A stretch of 64,000 nucleotides of DNA from Linum tenue (Eukaryota; Streptophyta; Magnoliopsida; Malpighiales; Linaceae), in assembly GCA_946122785.1 (NCBI GenBank), contig CAMGYJ010000009.1, positions 6,354,937-6,418,936 of the forward strand, in the 5' to 3' direction. The number at the start of each line of letters is the position of its first letter. Positions within the stretch are counted from its first letter, which is position 1. Positions 42,305 to 54,140 of this stretch are shown here, in pieces. Below the pieces are notes generated by a model. The model was not told the DNA's origin and did no database searches. It saw nothing but the letters and a program-made list of their open reading frames with translations. A program made the translations under genes and the position numbers.

Positions 42305-44574
42305 CTAAGTTTGCTGTTGGTGAGATTGGCCTGCACCGGGGCGATACTCTCCAATTCCAAGCAGGTCCTGCAAGATTTTAGCAGGAAAAAAGACGGGTTA
42401 GAATGAATGCTAACAAAGTTAAAGGTTCATCATGATGGTCGATGTTAAAGGTTGGCTTTTTTTTATGGGCTAGCAGCAGTGAGGGTGAGGGGAAACACAG
42501 TGATTGATAATGGCTTCCCCATCAAAAACGGGAGAAATGAACATGTAACAATCTTAAGTCTAAAAAGGAAAGGGAGACAAACTGCCAATTCCAATGTTAA
42601 TATAGTTCACCTACACCATGTTGTCTCCAATTTCTCTAGGAAATAGCTTACCAAGAAAAGAACTGTAGATCAGATTCAGGCAATGCAAGGAAGATAGATT
42701 GAAGATAACATGAGAACAAATGAATGACTATATCAAGTATCCCCCAATTCAAGTCACCACAGTGTGGGGAAGGGAACTTCCTCGAGAAAAGAACAAGAAA
42801 ATCATTGACTGGGAATTGACAACTACAAAAGCTTCTGAGAATAGATTCTCTATTTATGGAAGTAGTTTCTGGTGATTCTGTAATAAATTGCCAACAGCAG
42901 CTAGGATTGACTAAACGGGAAAGCGTATCATTCTCACAGTGTGGGGAAGTGAACTTCCTACTTGAGGCAAACTATCAATTCCATTGTTAATCAATGCATA
43001 GTTCACCCACAGCATTGTTGTCTCCAATTCTCTAGGAAATAGCTTACCGAGAGAAGAACCACAGATCAGATTCGGATAAATGAAAGATGACATGAACACA
43101 AATGAACTATTCTATCAAGTATCCCCCAATTCAAGTCTCAACATATTGCTATTGGTGCAGTGTACTAGAGAGAACTTTACATCTCTCTCAGTAACTGAAG
43201 CCAATGCCCAATGCGATGAAATCAAGTCTCAATAATGAGAGAATTTCTGCGATGAAACGAATCTTGACAAGTTAGGCTCATGGAAGTTGTAGGTTTTGAG
43301 AGCTCAAATATAAGCAGGTTGAACCAAGTCATTCACAAAATTACCTGTTCCCATGCATGTATGTAAATTCAACAACTAGCGCACTCTCAAGTGGGTGGGA
43401 AAAGACTAAAGAGAAGAAATGGACAATCACCTGGCAAGCTTTGTTCTTTGCCCGAGTTTCTGCTGTGCTAGGGATGTCATGGTTTGGTTTGAAGAACCGC
43501 TTCTCACGCTTCTCACATGAGCCCCATCCGTCAGAGAACCTTCCACCCCTGACAACAAAGAGAAACAATGTGGCACTAGAATCATAAACAAAGGGCAAGA
43601 GTGCACAAGGGCATATATTGGATTCAGAGAGCCGTGGCGGTTGGAAGCCTACTGCATATGAGCTCGAACGATAAACTCAGCTCGCTGGACATTTCGATTT
43701 TCGTCGAATTCTATGCTCTTATCTTTGATTTCAAAGGACAGATTGAAGAAACAAGATATCTTCCTCCAACCTAGAGAAGCCCCCACGCCGTGAACTTAGT
43801 ATCCCATCAATCAGTTAATCCAATGGAAGGACATGAGCAAACGGAAGAATTGTTAACTCACCTGACTTCTTAATGAACGGGTGTCCTGAAATTGTCATGT
43901 AATCAGACTTCTCCAGAATCTATTTCATTGAATTGAAAGTCACCTAATCTCATAAGCATTTTGTCGAATGGGAGATGAGCATAACCCTAAAACCCTAATT
44001 AAATGCACAACGGCAGACATTTATTGAAGATTCAGGTGAGAGTGAGTACCGCCATTGCCGCATTCTGGTAGTCCTTGAACAGCGAAACCGAAGGGAACTT
44101 CAAATTCAAGCAATGCCGCACAAGATCCTTCTCCTCGCCGTGCTGCTGCCGGACGTAGCTCCCCGGGGACACGTCAGATCTGTCATCACCACAATCATTG
44201 ACGACATACCTTCCGATCTGAGGCGACAAGTACGCCTCCGGAGAGGAGTACGACATCGTGGTAGCAATCGGCGTCCTGACCAGAGCGAGCGGACTCGTAC
44301 CCTCGGTTCTGGCCATCTTCTGAGGCCTGCTGCGATAGGGATCCGAGTAAGGGGAAACGGCATTGGAGTTGTACTTGGAGCTCTGTGGGGTCTTGGAAGG
44401 CGACGGCGGCGAGCGCTTTGAGATCGGGGAGTGGAAGCTGCGTTGTTTGACGGTGGTGAGCTGCTTGCGGGATGCGGAAGGGGAATGGGAGGCTTCGGCG
44501 GAGTCGATCACTGCCCAGAGTGCGGCATCGTCGAGGTCCTTGTCGTCGATTGTGTAGGAGACAGGCGACTTCAT
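42305..44574 (-). CDS. Uncharacterised conserved plant protein
   Basis: Five exons, 44050-44574, 43862-43919, 43653-43770, 43431-43548 and 42305-42367, join in phase to 293 residues. The first 175 residues are mostly Ser/Pro-rich and probably disordered after a conserved start, TIDDKDLDDAALWAVIDSAE. The C-terminal 120 residues look folded and conserved: SDYMTISGHPFIKKSG, WRKISCFFNLSFEIKDKSIE, NVQRAEFIVRAHMQGGRF, SDGWGSCEKREKRFFKPNHD, IPSTAETRAKNKACQ and DLLGIGEYRPG. The 118-bp third exon is needed to keep phase, because joining exon 2 straight to exon 4 shifts the frame. I do not securely recognise the family; annotations such as RPM1-interacting protein 13 come to mind only faintly. Function unknown. 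Intron 4 (1,063 bp) contains an internal duplication. Confidence 0.85.
42570..43140. repeat. duplicated segment in intron 4
   Basis: Two diverged direct copies, about 42570-42790 and 42925-43140, share long words such as AGTATCCCCCAATTCAAGTC, CAGTGTGGGGAAG and CTAGGAAATAGCTTACC. The shared order of words differs at the edges, which suggests more than one duplication step. Confidence 0.75.
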
Positions 44575-44938
44575 CTGTACTACCTCGGGTTGGCGATCTG
44601 GTGAGCCTTGCCGGCGGCGGTATTGTTTTGTGGTGGAGATGAAAAGGCGGGATCGGCTAATTCGAGGAAATTCAAATCAGGCTGTCTGCTGGTTTTGAAG
44701 CGTTCTGATTATCGCCCAGCCCATTACGTTGTCGGGCCGTTGGTGGCCCAAACAGGGGTGGATCCGATAGCCCACAGGCTTGGCGGGTGAACCCAAGATT
44801 TGTTGTTGGAATCTCCGGCGAGGTTGGTGTATGGTTTGAGAGGGGAAATTTGAGCTGAGGCCGACGAGCTGCTTAGTGCTCGTCTTCCTAGTTCTCACCT
44901 GATCAATTAGCGGCTAATTTGTTCTCCAGCTCCTCGAA
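44575..44938. promoter_or_regulatory. shared divergent promoter region
   Basis: Only 364 bp separate the start codons of the minus-strand unknown gene (44574) and the plus-strand pectin acetylesterase (44939). The interval must hold both leaders and probably a bidirectional promoter. It is moderately GC-rich with no obvious TATA box. Co-regulation is an inference. Confidence 0.6.
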
Positions 44939-47580
44939 ATGGCGAACCCAATGCTTCGAACTTGGCTTCTCTGGTGGAGAAAGTGGGGGAAGAAGGATTG
45001 GGCCATCGCCGCCGTCGGTTTCGCGGCCGTACTCTTCACGTTCACCCTACTGATCGAATCGGGAACAGAGGATCCATCGGCGATTGGCAACCGGCCACTC
45101 GATCTGCCCATTAGCGCCGACGATCCAGTGGAATTGACATTGCTGCGGAATGCCAAGGATAGAGGCGCATGTACAAATTCGATTCACTTTCTATTTTATA
45201 CTCTCCTTTTTGTTTCATCCTATGAGCTCCGTGAGTTGATATTTCTCTTCAAATTTTCCGATCAATTACACGGAATAGTTTGTTTGGACGGGAGCTTGCC
45301 GGGTTACCACTTCGAGAAGGGTTTCGGGTCCGGATCCAACAAGTGGGTGATTCATATTGAAGGTGGAGGTTGGTGCAATACAATCGAGTCGTGTTCGTAT
45401 CGTTCCAGAACGGCATTGGGTTCCTCCAAGTTCATGGACCGCCAAGTCATCTTCGCCGGAATGTTAAGCCGTGACCCCTCCCAAAACCCTGGTAATAACT
45501 TCATTCTTGCTTTCCTGTACATTTTTTATGTACACGAGTTCAGTTTTCATTAGCAAATGATAGTCTTTCTGAAGCTCGGCCATATCTAACTTTGTTGCAG
45601 ACTTTTACAACTGGAACAGGATCAAGATTCGGTATTGCGATGGTGCATCTCTGGCTGGTCACCCTGAAAGCGAGTTCAAGGTAACAACTTTTTCAAGGTT
45701 CTCTGAGTTTGGGATTTGCTCAAGAAAATTGAACGAGTGGGTTTCAGCTCAAATTGTTTAAAACGTTGGTTTACACGTCTTTGTTGTTGTAGAATGGAAC
45801 GAAACTCTTTTTTAGAGGACAGCTCATTTGGGAAGCCATTATGGATGAACTCTTATCAATGGGAATGGCCAAGGCTAAGCAGGTGGTTTTCTTTCAGAGT
45901 CATATAATCTGTCTGTGAAGGACGTTTGTTTTGAAGATTGTTTTCTTTAGCAGCAGCTATTCTTGCTCTATAGTTTTATTACCGGGTTTCTTACGCTTTT
46001 TGTACTTGAAACTTTGCAGGCTTTTCTTACAGGATGCTCTGCTGGAGGATTGGCAACTCTGATCCATTGTGATGACTTCCGCCAGCTTTTGCCGAAGTAC
46101 ACGACTGTGAAGTGCCTTGCTGATGCAGGTTTTTTCCTCGATGAGTATGTTCGTATATACTTACCACAAACAATTGAAACTTCTTAGCTGGTTGCTTGTG
46201 GATGTTAAGGTTTTTTTGGGTGTTGTGTCCAAGTCAAGGCGTGAATTGCTGAGTATTAGATATAGGAGCGTGGTTTGCTTGTGTTTTGCGAGTTTTCTTG
46301 AGCTGTCTGTTCAGTATGTAAGAAGCTGACGAGATGCTTGTTGTCTTTCTCACATTTCAGGAAGGACGTTGGTGGACATTACACCATGAGATCTTTCTAT
46401 CAAGACGTTTTGCTCCTTCAGGTTCTTGCTCCATTTTCCTCCATCTAAAATTTCACTAAATTATGCTAAATAGTTTGGCCTTTCCAAGTTGGTACAACCA
46501 AAACTGTAGACAAAGTCCTGCTCAGCTACCATCTGACATTTGCATTTTCAGGATGTCACATTTTAAACCTTTTTATAGATCTATAAATAAGTGTGGTTGC
46601 CTTTGTTTCTTGCATCGTTTATTGGTAGGGTGTGGACAAAAGTTTGCACAAGAACTGTGTATCCAAGACCGACCCATCTCAGGTACAAACGCTTACTGCT
46701 TCACCTCATCACTTATTGTATTAGTTGGAGTCTAAATCGTCCAGAAGGAACAATAATGCTTTACTTTTCATGGGCAGTGCTTATTTCCTCAAGAAATCAT
46801 TAAAAACACGAGGACACCGATTTTCCTTGTCCACCCTGGTTATGATTTTTGGCAGGTAGGTTCATCTTTCTTGCTGCATCCAACTTGTGAGTTATCTCTT
46901 AATTTCCATAGGCATTCATCTCTAATCTGGTACTGATATAGTGGTAGGATGGTCCTTAGATACGGAACATTTTGGTTCCGGATGTATCAGATCCTAGCGG
47001 ACATTGGCGGAAATGCAGACAGGGTCTTCAGTACTGTAATTCCACCCAGATTGAAATACTACAAGGTAGTCAAGTATCAAACATCGACATCATTATTCAT
47101 TTGTATATCTTAAACGTACCAGAGTTTGATCGAACTATGTTATTGTAAACTTAGGGAGCCTGTCCATATAATACAGATCTTGACAGGCTTTGTTTATGTT
47201 CTGTATCCACGTTCAGGTTTCCGAACATCGCTCCTGAATGCGTTGGATGAATTCAAGCAAAACAAGGAAGGCGGATACTTCATAAATTCGTGCTTCATCC
47301 ATTGCCAAACGTGGTTTTCTCCTACGTGGCATTCATCCTCTTCTCCAAGAATCAACAATAAGGTGGCAAAGAATTTTACTATCTTACATGTCCATTTCAC
47401 CACGACCATTTTATCATAACTTGAATTTTCTGTTACTAGTGGTTCCTGAACAAATGCTTTTAACAGACGATTGCAGAATCAGTTGGCGATTGGTACTTTG
47501 ACCGACAAGAAGTGAAGCAAATCGACTGCCCTTATCCCTGCAACCCTACTTGCCACAACATGGATTTCGCTCAACATTGA
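44939..47580 (+). CDS. PAE: Pectin acetylesterase (CE13)
   Basis: Eleven exons (44939-45170, 45279-45491, 45601-45680, 45793-45882, 46020-46144, 46361-46421, 46629-46682, 46778-46855, 46960-47065, 47217-47362, 47467-47580) give 432 residues. The enzyme removes acetyl esters from pectin in the cell wall or secretory pathway. An N-terminal hydrophobic anchor (about 22-40) precedes the catalytic domain. Family blocks are [70 protein letters not shown] with nucleophile Ser212, [23 protein letters not shown] with Asp308, [30 protein letters not shown] with His375, and [13 protein letters not shown]. The Ser-Asp-His triad of the family is present. Intron 1 is 108 bp, a multiple of three without stops, so read-through can look coding. 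Exon 9 must start at 46960; other starts put it out of frame. Confidence 0.94.
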
Positions 47581-50126
47581 CCTTATAAGTCCCATGATGG
47601 CATTAAACTTCCTGTTTATTTGTACAATGTTTGACAGTTCCAGCTCTATTCTCTCTATGCCAATAGACTTGTACATTTATACTCTTTCTATACAATTCTA
47701 GACTGAACGAACTGTCTTCTAGTGTTAATACAAGTGGAACACTCTACTATACAAAAGTGTCAATTCGATCACGAATTATTCAATATGACAATCTTAGTAC
47801 AACATGTGTGAGTTTCATGAGTGAATTGATTCACATTGTTTGCTTCTGTCTGAAGAGAACCAAAATTTGTTCGCGTAAAATTCAAGCGATCCAAGTTGCT
47901 TCACGCTAGAGGATGTGATTGGTTCTAGGTCATGCACAGATTGCTTGCATAGGCTGCAATCCACATGCTGATTGATGCCTATTGTTGCAATCAAGCCCTA
48001 CAACCCTGCTAAAGTAATTACAAGCTACACACAACATCGTACTTGTCGAGCAATCCTTCATATTGAATTTCAAAATAACTTGTTTATTAAAAACATAAAA
48101 AATCATTTGTGAGCTCCATCTTCACTCAACACCTGGATAGGCCCTAGATAATTGCACCTTTCAAGTCCTTCAACTCATTATGTTGAGTATTTCTTACGAA
48201 CTCGTGGGGGTTGCGTTGATCTATCCATCCCATTAGAAATTTTGTTACTCTCAATCTACCTTTGTTGCACTTCCTATGCTCAAGAGGGAATACCTCAGTT
48301 CCAGGGTATTCAGGGCAATAAGCTTCATGAGCTAAAGGTACAAACGAGAGTTCTAAAGCCTTGATCACTGAATGAGTCTTGTACTTCATGTGCACGTTTT
48401 TTACCGTGATATAGGCAGGTGCCTTTCTTGAAACTTTTCACAAATGCATTCCCTTGTTCCCTCTGAGTATTAAATATGAAATTTTAACGTTACCTCCTTT
48501 CGTGTTGTTGTCTGACTTCCGATTTCTATTGCAAATACCTCATCTCGTCTGTTGAACAAAGTTGCCCTATGTGAGTTGGAACTTTTCTTCCATGGATCCA
48601 TGTCCTTTGTGATAGTTCATGGGTTGATAAATCAATCGTCAAGCATCTTCATGGCCCTTTGGTGTTGCTAAATGAACTACTCAACGATCTTGAAGAAGGT
48701 ACGCAATATGAGTGCTTATATTGGCATTGCATGGAGGCGAATATATAAACCATTGCGGCTCTCACTCATGCTCGTCATTAAGATGTCGTACCTATACTCT
48801 TCGTCTTGGTGTAATATCCACTTCTCAAAATCATGACTATCAACTCAATCTGCATCTTCCGCAATGGTGGGATCTTATATTCTTCATCTTCTCATCATGC
48901 TTTCAGGGAAGGATTAAAAATCGTATCGTACTGGCGGTTCAACTACTAAAAATCGGAACCAGAGCCAAAAAACCAGAAATGATCAAAGGAGGCAAAAAAA
49001 ACTCAAGTCAGTCAGTTTTTAGCGGTTGAACCACCCGTCGCAATATTCCTGCCGATTTAAATCAGACTGGGCAGTCGGGGGGAAAAAATAGTTCTCCAAC
49101 TTCCCACGCTCGCCAGTACTACTCTGTCAACCGAGCGACTATGAGCCAGCCTCCACCAGTTTCTGAGCCATACAAAGGAATTGCACTAATTAAGTGGACA
49201 TTCAAGAATGCAAGTTTGCATACGATGAAATTGAATATGCAAGTCAGGTAATAAAATAAAAACTATAATTTATTTTTTCCTCCATTTTAAGAAAGTGATC
49301 GACATTTTTATTTAAATAACAATGATTTGGAAGTCATGATACCAAAATTCTTAAAAAAAAAAAAAAAACTCCTAAACCATTTCAATAACGTCCAGCTATA
49401 AAGTATAAACATTCACTACTAATGGGTTTTTAGATTTATGATTCATCAACCCAAAGATAAAAAAAAGAAAACTATACCAAAAAACTAATAGCTTATTGTT
49501 TGCAGGCTCTACATGCATGCCTTTTCAAAAACTAGATAAATTTAACTATTCATGATAAAAAAAAAATGGGGGAAAATTATAATAAAGACTACATATTTTT
49601 TTTATCATTATTTGTATATTAATAGTTTGAAGAAAACTAAGCGAAAAAATCAAATTATAAAAAATTAAAAATAATTTTCCATAAAATAGACACTTACTAT
49701 AGTCGGTCGATAGTAGACAGAACTAGTATAGTCCACGGTATAGAAGAATTGTCCATCTTCGCATTACGATTCAAAAAAAAAAAAAATCTGTGCCTATGAA
49801 TTTATTGGGCCTTACAAATGAAAGGTCCGAAACCAAGTAGCCCATGACCCAATGCAGAATTCAAAGATGCACCGCCGGCCCATCCACAAATGAAAAATCC
49901 CGGCAGCCGGCACACGATTAATGGATGAATCCGACGGTTGGAGTGACCATCTTTGCGTTGAAAATATCAGTTTTGTTGTTTTGCTTTGCCCCGCTTCTCA
50001 AGGAAAAGGGGAATTGGAAATCGGGAACCACCGGTAGTGACGTGCGTACGTGGAGGAAGGTAAGGGCGGATCGGAGGTGTAAACTTCTAACAGTTTCTAG
50101 ATCCGCTACCGCCCCGCGCGAGCGGA
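47581..50126. other. intergenic, no gene seen
   Basis: About 2.5 kb of AT-rich DNA. Open frames at 47126-47419 and 48144-48395 lack recognisable motifs. Several A-runs (near 49353 and 49774) may mark old retrotransposon tails, but no coding remnant or duplication was found. The final part is the metallothionein promoter. Confidence 0.45.
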
Positions 50127-50134
50127 CACGTGGA
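50127..50134 (+). promoter_or_regulatory. G-box-like element
   Basis: ACACGTGG contains an ACGT core about 50 bp upstream of the metallothionein TATA box. It matches the bZIP/bHLH-bound G-box/ABRE class. Function is inferred from the motif only. Confidence 0.4.
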
Positions 50135-50182
50135 CGGCCACTAGCGAATTTCTGCATTCTCCTCCCCTCCCCCTCCAAGTAC

Positions 50183-50190
50183 TATAAATT
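50183..50190 (+). promoter_or_regulatory. TATA box of metallothionein gene
   Basis: TATAAATT lies 119 bp before the start codon, preceded by a C-rich stretch. It predicts a leader of about 85-90 bases. Confidence 0.65.
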
Positions 50191-50301
50191 CAGTTCCCTA
50201 CTTTTTACTTTCTCATCAAATTACCAGCTCGCTCTTGATCACCTCCTTTACTCGCCATATCTAGATTTGATTTTGTGTTGTCCAAAAAAGAAAATTCCGT
50301 A

Positions 50302-50622
50302 ATGTCGTCGTCGTGCTGCGCGGGAAACTGTGGATGCGGCTCCGGCTGCAAGTGCGGCACCAGCTGCAGCGGGTAAGAACACTTGGAAAACGGATCTGTG
50401 ATATTTTATGGGAATTAATTAATGTGTGTTTTTTGGGGCATCTGAGGCAGATGCAAGATGTATCCGGATGTGAGCTACGCCGAGACGACCGCGGCTGCCG
50501 GGACGGTGGTCCTCGGAGTGGCGCCGGCGAAGGCCAGCTTCGAGAGCGGGGCGGTGTTCGCGGAGAACGGCGGGTGCAAGTGCGGCGACAAGTGCACCTG
50601 CGACCCCTGCACCTGCAAATGA
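50302..50622 (+). CDS. MT2: Type 2 metallothionein
   Basis: Two exons, 50302-50372 and 50451-50622, give 80 residues. The N-terminal cysteine domain reads [20 protein letters not shown] and continues SCSGCKMYPD. The C-terminal cluster is [15 protein letters not shown]. The spacing, with a leading CC pair and CXC repeats, is type 2. The middle spacer (about 40 residues, [20 protein letters not shown] and onward) lacks cysteine, as is normal. Such proteins chelate copper, zinc and cadmium in the cytosol and scavenge radicals. The intron falls inside the first domain at the usual plant position. The coding sequence is strongly GC-rich at third positions. A TATA box and a G-box-like element lie upstream. 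Confidence 0.96.
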
Positions 50623-51105
50623 GAAGCGAGCTGGGAGCGTGTGTCTCTCCAATCGATCGTATTTAAGAGTATGAAATAATGTTTTTGTTTTTTTTTTTTC
50701 CAGTTTTCCGATCCGTGCGTGTTTCTAAGATGTGTTGGTGTTGGCCGTTACGTAATGTATATGTAGTGGAAGGAAGGTGTCCCGACTGAATTGTATTAGC
50801 GATTCAGCGAGTCTTGTCTTAATAAAGGACGCATGCTTTCCGTGTTCGAGTATGCGTTTGTTTGTTTGAATCAAAACTCGAATCTAATGAGTTGGAAGAC
50901 AAGGGTTCAGATTAGCATTAAGCACGAGAAGGTTAATCCTTTACAGTAGGTGTACAAATACGGTAGGAATATTGCTCATCGAGGATATGATGGACGGTTT
51001 AGTAGAAATACAGACAAAGCTGTGAGGTAAGGTCCTTTGCCGGAGACACAATCTGAATGGGGGGATTGGAGTTTTTACCCAACTCCGACGCTTTGTTTTC
51101 AATCC
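50623..51105. other. 3' regions of convergent MT2 and kinesin genes
   Basis: Holds the metallothionein 3' untranslated region (with AATAAA near 50820) and the 3' untranslated region of the kinesin gene on the opposite strand. No other feature seen. Confidence 0.55.
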
Positions 51106-54100
51106 TTAATCCTTTCCTGATTCAAATATCCCTTGCGCCGCTCTGCTGAACATGTTGTGAACCTGCCAATTAGCCCCAGGTCCGTTGGTGAGTGAAGTGA
51201 AGTCACTTGCTGTGTTTCCATTCTTGTTTTCATGAACAAGGAGAAAGCATTTTATTTTTTACCTGTTTAGAGGAGAGCCCAATGTTCTCCAAATCACTCA
51301 ACTGCAATGCCACAATGAAAAAAGAAACACAGAGAAAACTCCGCGTAAGTTCAGGATGTAAATAAGGAACTATCACCAACTTGTTTCTCAAAGGGCTGAC
51401 TTACTGATCTCAAAGGGCTTGTTTCTCGGAGTTCTACAATGTATTCTGCCAGCTTAACTCCTATGCCCTGGATTATATACATCATAATAACGATGGCATT
51501 AACAAGCTAAAGGGAATCACACAGGACAATTCATGGGAGCCTTGAAGGTTGGAATAGAATGTTGGGACTTCAGACACGTACCTTAATTTCCAGTAGTTCG
51601 TCTCTAAACAATGTAGAGCAAAACCCAAGTTAGTCAACTAACTAACTAACCAACACAATTGTAGATATCCACGGGGGAGTTCAATGCTTGGGGGACAAGG
51701 GAAGAGATCGATCTTTACCTGCTGGCCGTGTTCAAGAAGTTGAGATACTCATTAATCATAGAGCTCTGCAAATTTAAATTGTTCGAAGAAATAGACGAGA
51801 GCTTCTTGTTAGTTAGTCTTGAAGTTGTGAAAGCTGGGGACGCAGATCAATCAACTTATCCAGTGTGACGTACCTTTAGGTTGGAGCTCATGAAGTTGAA
51901 TTTGTCTAGTGGGGTGGTCGCCACCATCTTCCCTTCACAAGTTGCAAGCAGTGGTGTTTTTGGAGGAGTAGTTGCTTGCTGCTCAACAATTCTGTTCATG
52001 TTCGGACAGATTGGGGATAACACCTTCCTTAGAGGACTTTCCTGTACTGTGCGGCTGCTACTTTTCTTATCAGTCACTGGTGGTGATGTTGTTCCTAAGT
52101 TGATCGACTCCTTTGATTCTAACTTCTCCTTTTCCTTCTCTGTTTTCCCACCATGTAAATATCCATTTCACAAAACTCAGTAGTTGTGTTTTGAGGGACG
52201 TATGAAATGCATGAGAGGACAAACAAAAAACTAATTCGACTGAATTGGTGGCTTCATACCGAGGGATCCTTTAATGTCAGCAACTTGAGCCATGACTCCC
52301 TCAACAGAAGGATCAGACAAATTTTCATCGTTCAGCTGTAAGCTTCTGAAAGGCACAGAAAGCATCCTGTGTATAATAAATTGAGAAAACTTAACAGCAC
52401 CTCAGGATCCAGAACTACTTGTAGTTTTTACAAGTTCGGGACCTAAATCCGTACCTGTTCTTGGAGTTTGAAGCTGCGTTCCGAGTACTGACCTTTGCTT
52501 TAACAGAGCCTAGGAAATCAAGTCTCTTGGCAGAATTAATAGGAAATGGGGAAGGTGAAACACAAGCTCTATGGGCATTACTCTTGGTCTTTCCCTTTGA
52601 TTCCAGCCAAGCTTGGAGTTTCGCTTCCATGTTCATTTTGACCTTTGGAGTCTCCAGTTTCTGAGCTGAAGGCACAAAATTCTTGACGTGGCGAGACCTA
52701 GATGCCAAGCTGACTGTGTTTACGGATTCTTGGTACTCTCCAGGATTCTACATGAAATAGGAGAAACAGTTACATGCCACACCATTATACATCTGAAAAC
52801 CCAATTGGAAACTCTATTTACACGACAAAGGTTATGAACTGATCTTATGTTCTTACCAGACAGGCAACCATCAGAGCACGGCTTGTTCCTCCAAGAGAGT
52901 CCTGCAGAATCCTGGTCAGTTTGCTTTCACGATATGGTATCCACTGTTTGTTGTTGTTCAGTGCGTAGATAACATTCGACAAAGCAAACAAGGACTGGTT
53001 GATCTTGGCACTCTCCTGCAGACGGATCCCCTCATTGAATGTCCTCCTATTGTCTTCATTGCCTGTTATAATCAAATCACAAGCACAGCTATAAAGCTTG
53101 GGGATTGATTTCCATGCATTTCAGACTTACTTTCATGGAGGTTGATTAAGGCTCACCAGCTAAATCTATGAGGTTAAGCTTCCCATAAACGGATGAGCCA
53201 TCTCCAATAGGAGTGGAGACACTTATCACCAGCACCCCATGGCTCCTGCTGGAGACATCATTGAGACCCGTGTGTGCAACCTTCCTTCTCTGAGTTCCAC
53301 GAGAGAACACCTCCTGGAACTCCGGCATTGAACTGACGGGCACTCCACATAGGCCCTTGAGGTGAGTTTTCCCCTCTCTGTCATCCAGAATCGCAATCTC
53401 TTTTTCATTAGGTTCAAGAAGATCACGGCATTTCTCCAAGTATACTTCGTAGTATGAAATTTCAACTGTGCTTGCTGTCCTGCTGCACATGTAAAGAATA
53501 TTGGACATGGCCAGCGGCATCAGGCCCGGCAATTCATCACTACCCTGCATCGAAACAACAACCACAGCTCCATTCTATCACCGAGACATAGTGCTGTGAA
53601 ACGAACTTTCCCCACACAGACATTTCATCGAGCAGTTTACCTGCATTGTGTAGGTCTTCCCACTGCCGGTAGCTCCATAGGCGAAAACTGTAGCATTGCA
53701 TCCCTGAAACAACCCAGGTATCAACGGGCTCACCTCTCTCTGGAAAATCCTGTTGACGTTGTTGTCTTCCGGACTGAAGAACGAGTCCAACTGATAGACT
53801 TCACTCCGACTACAGAGAATAAACAAAGGGGCCGGAGTTTCACCCACAGCACACAAGGAGGACTCCACGGACTGAGAAACTGGAACACAGGAAATCAGTT
53901 TTACCTGCTCTCAGGATCTTTGAGGTAAACGGCCACTTCGTCTCCAGATTCGGAGCCTTGATCTAGAAGGGAGATGCAGGAACTGAGCTCGTGCTTTGCA
54001 GCGATTTCGCTAGAGAGGAAAGGGCGCACCCTCACGATTACCCTCACCTTGGAGCCGAAATTGGAGTCCGCCATGGCCGTGCTTGTTGATTTGGTGAGAT

Positions 54101-54140
54101 GCGCTGTCTTGAGGGATTTGGGGGTGTTCATGGATTCCAT
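51106..54140 (-). CDS. KIN10C: Kinesin-like protein, KIN-10C type
   Basis: Twelve exons in transcript order: 53905-54140, 53641-53809, 53157-53544, 52857-53062, 52455-52747, 52260-52345, 51874-52139, 51719-51765, 51582-51603, 51405-51467, 51263-51301 and 51106-51162. They give 623 residues. The N-terminal motor domain has [14 protein letters not shown], the P-loop GATGSGKT (124-131), switch [11 protein letters not shown], switch II LIDLAGNED and [16 protein letters not shown]. The neck and tail contain [11 protein letters not shown] and a basic Ser/Pro/Lys-rich stretch with [12 protein letters not shown]. The end resembles a helix-hairpin-helix: [46 protein letters not shown]. That motor-plus-HhH layout matches the kinesin-10 (KIF22/Kid) group, which moves chromosomes on spindle microtubules. 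The first ATG is used; a second candidate (MADSNF) lies 21 codons in. Role inferred from family. Confidence 0.92.

Noticed and set aside
49918..50302. Coding frame upstream of the metallothionein gene
   Set aside because: It overlaps the promoter, G-box and TATA box and has no recognisable motif.
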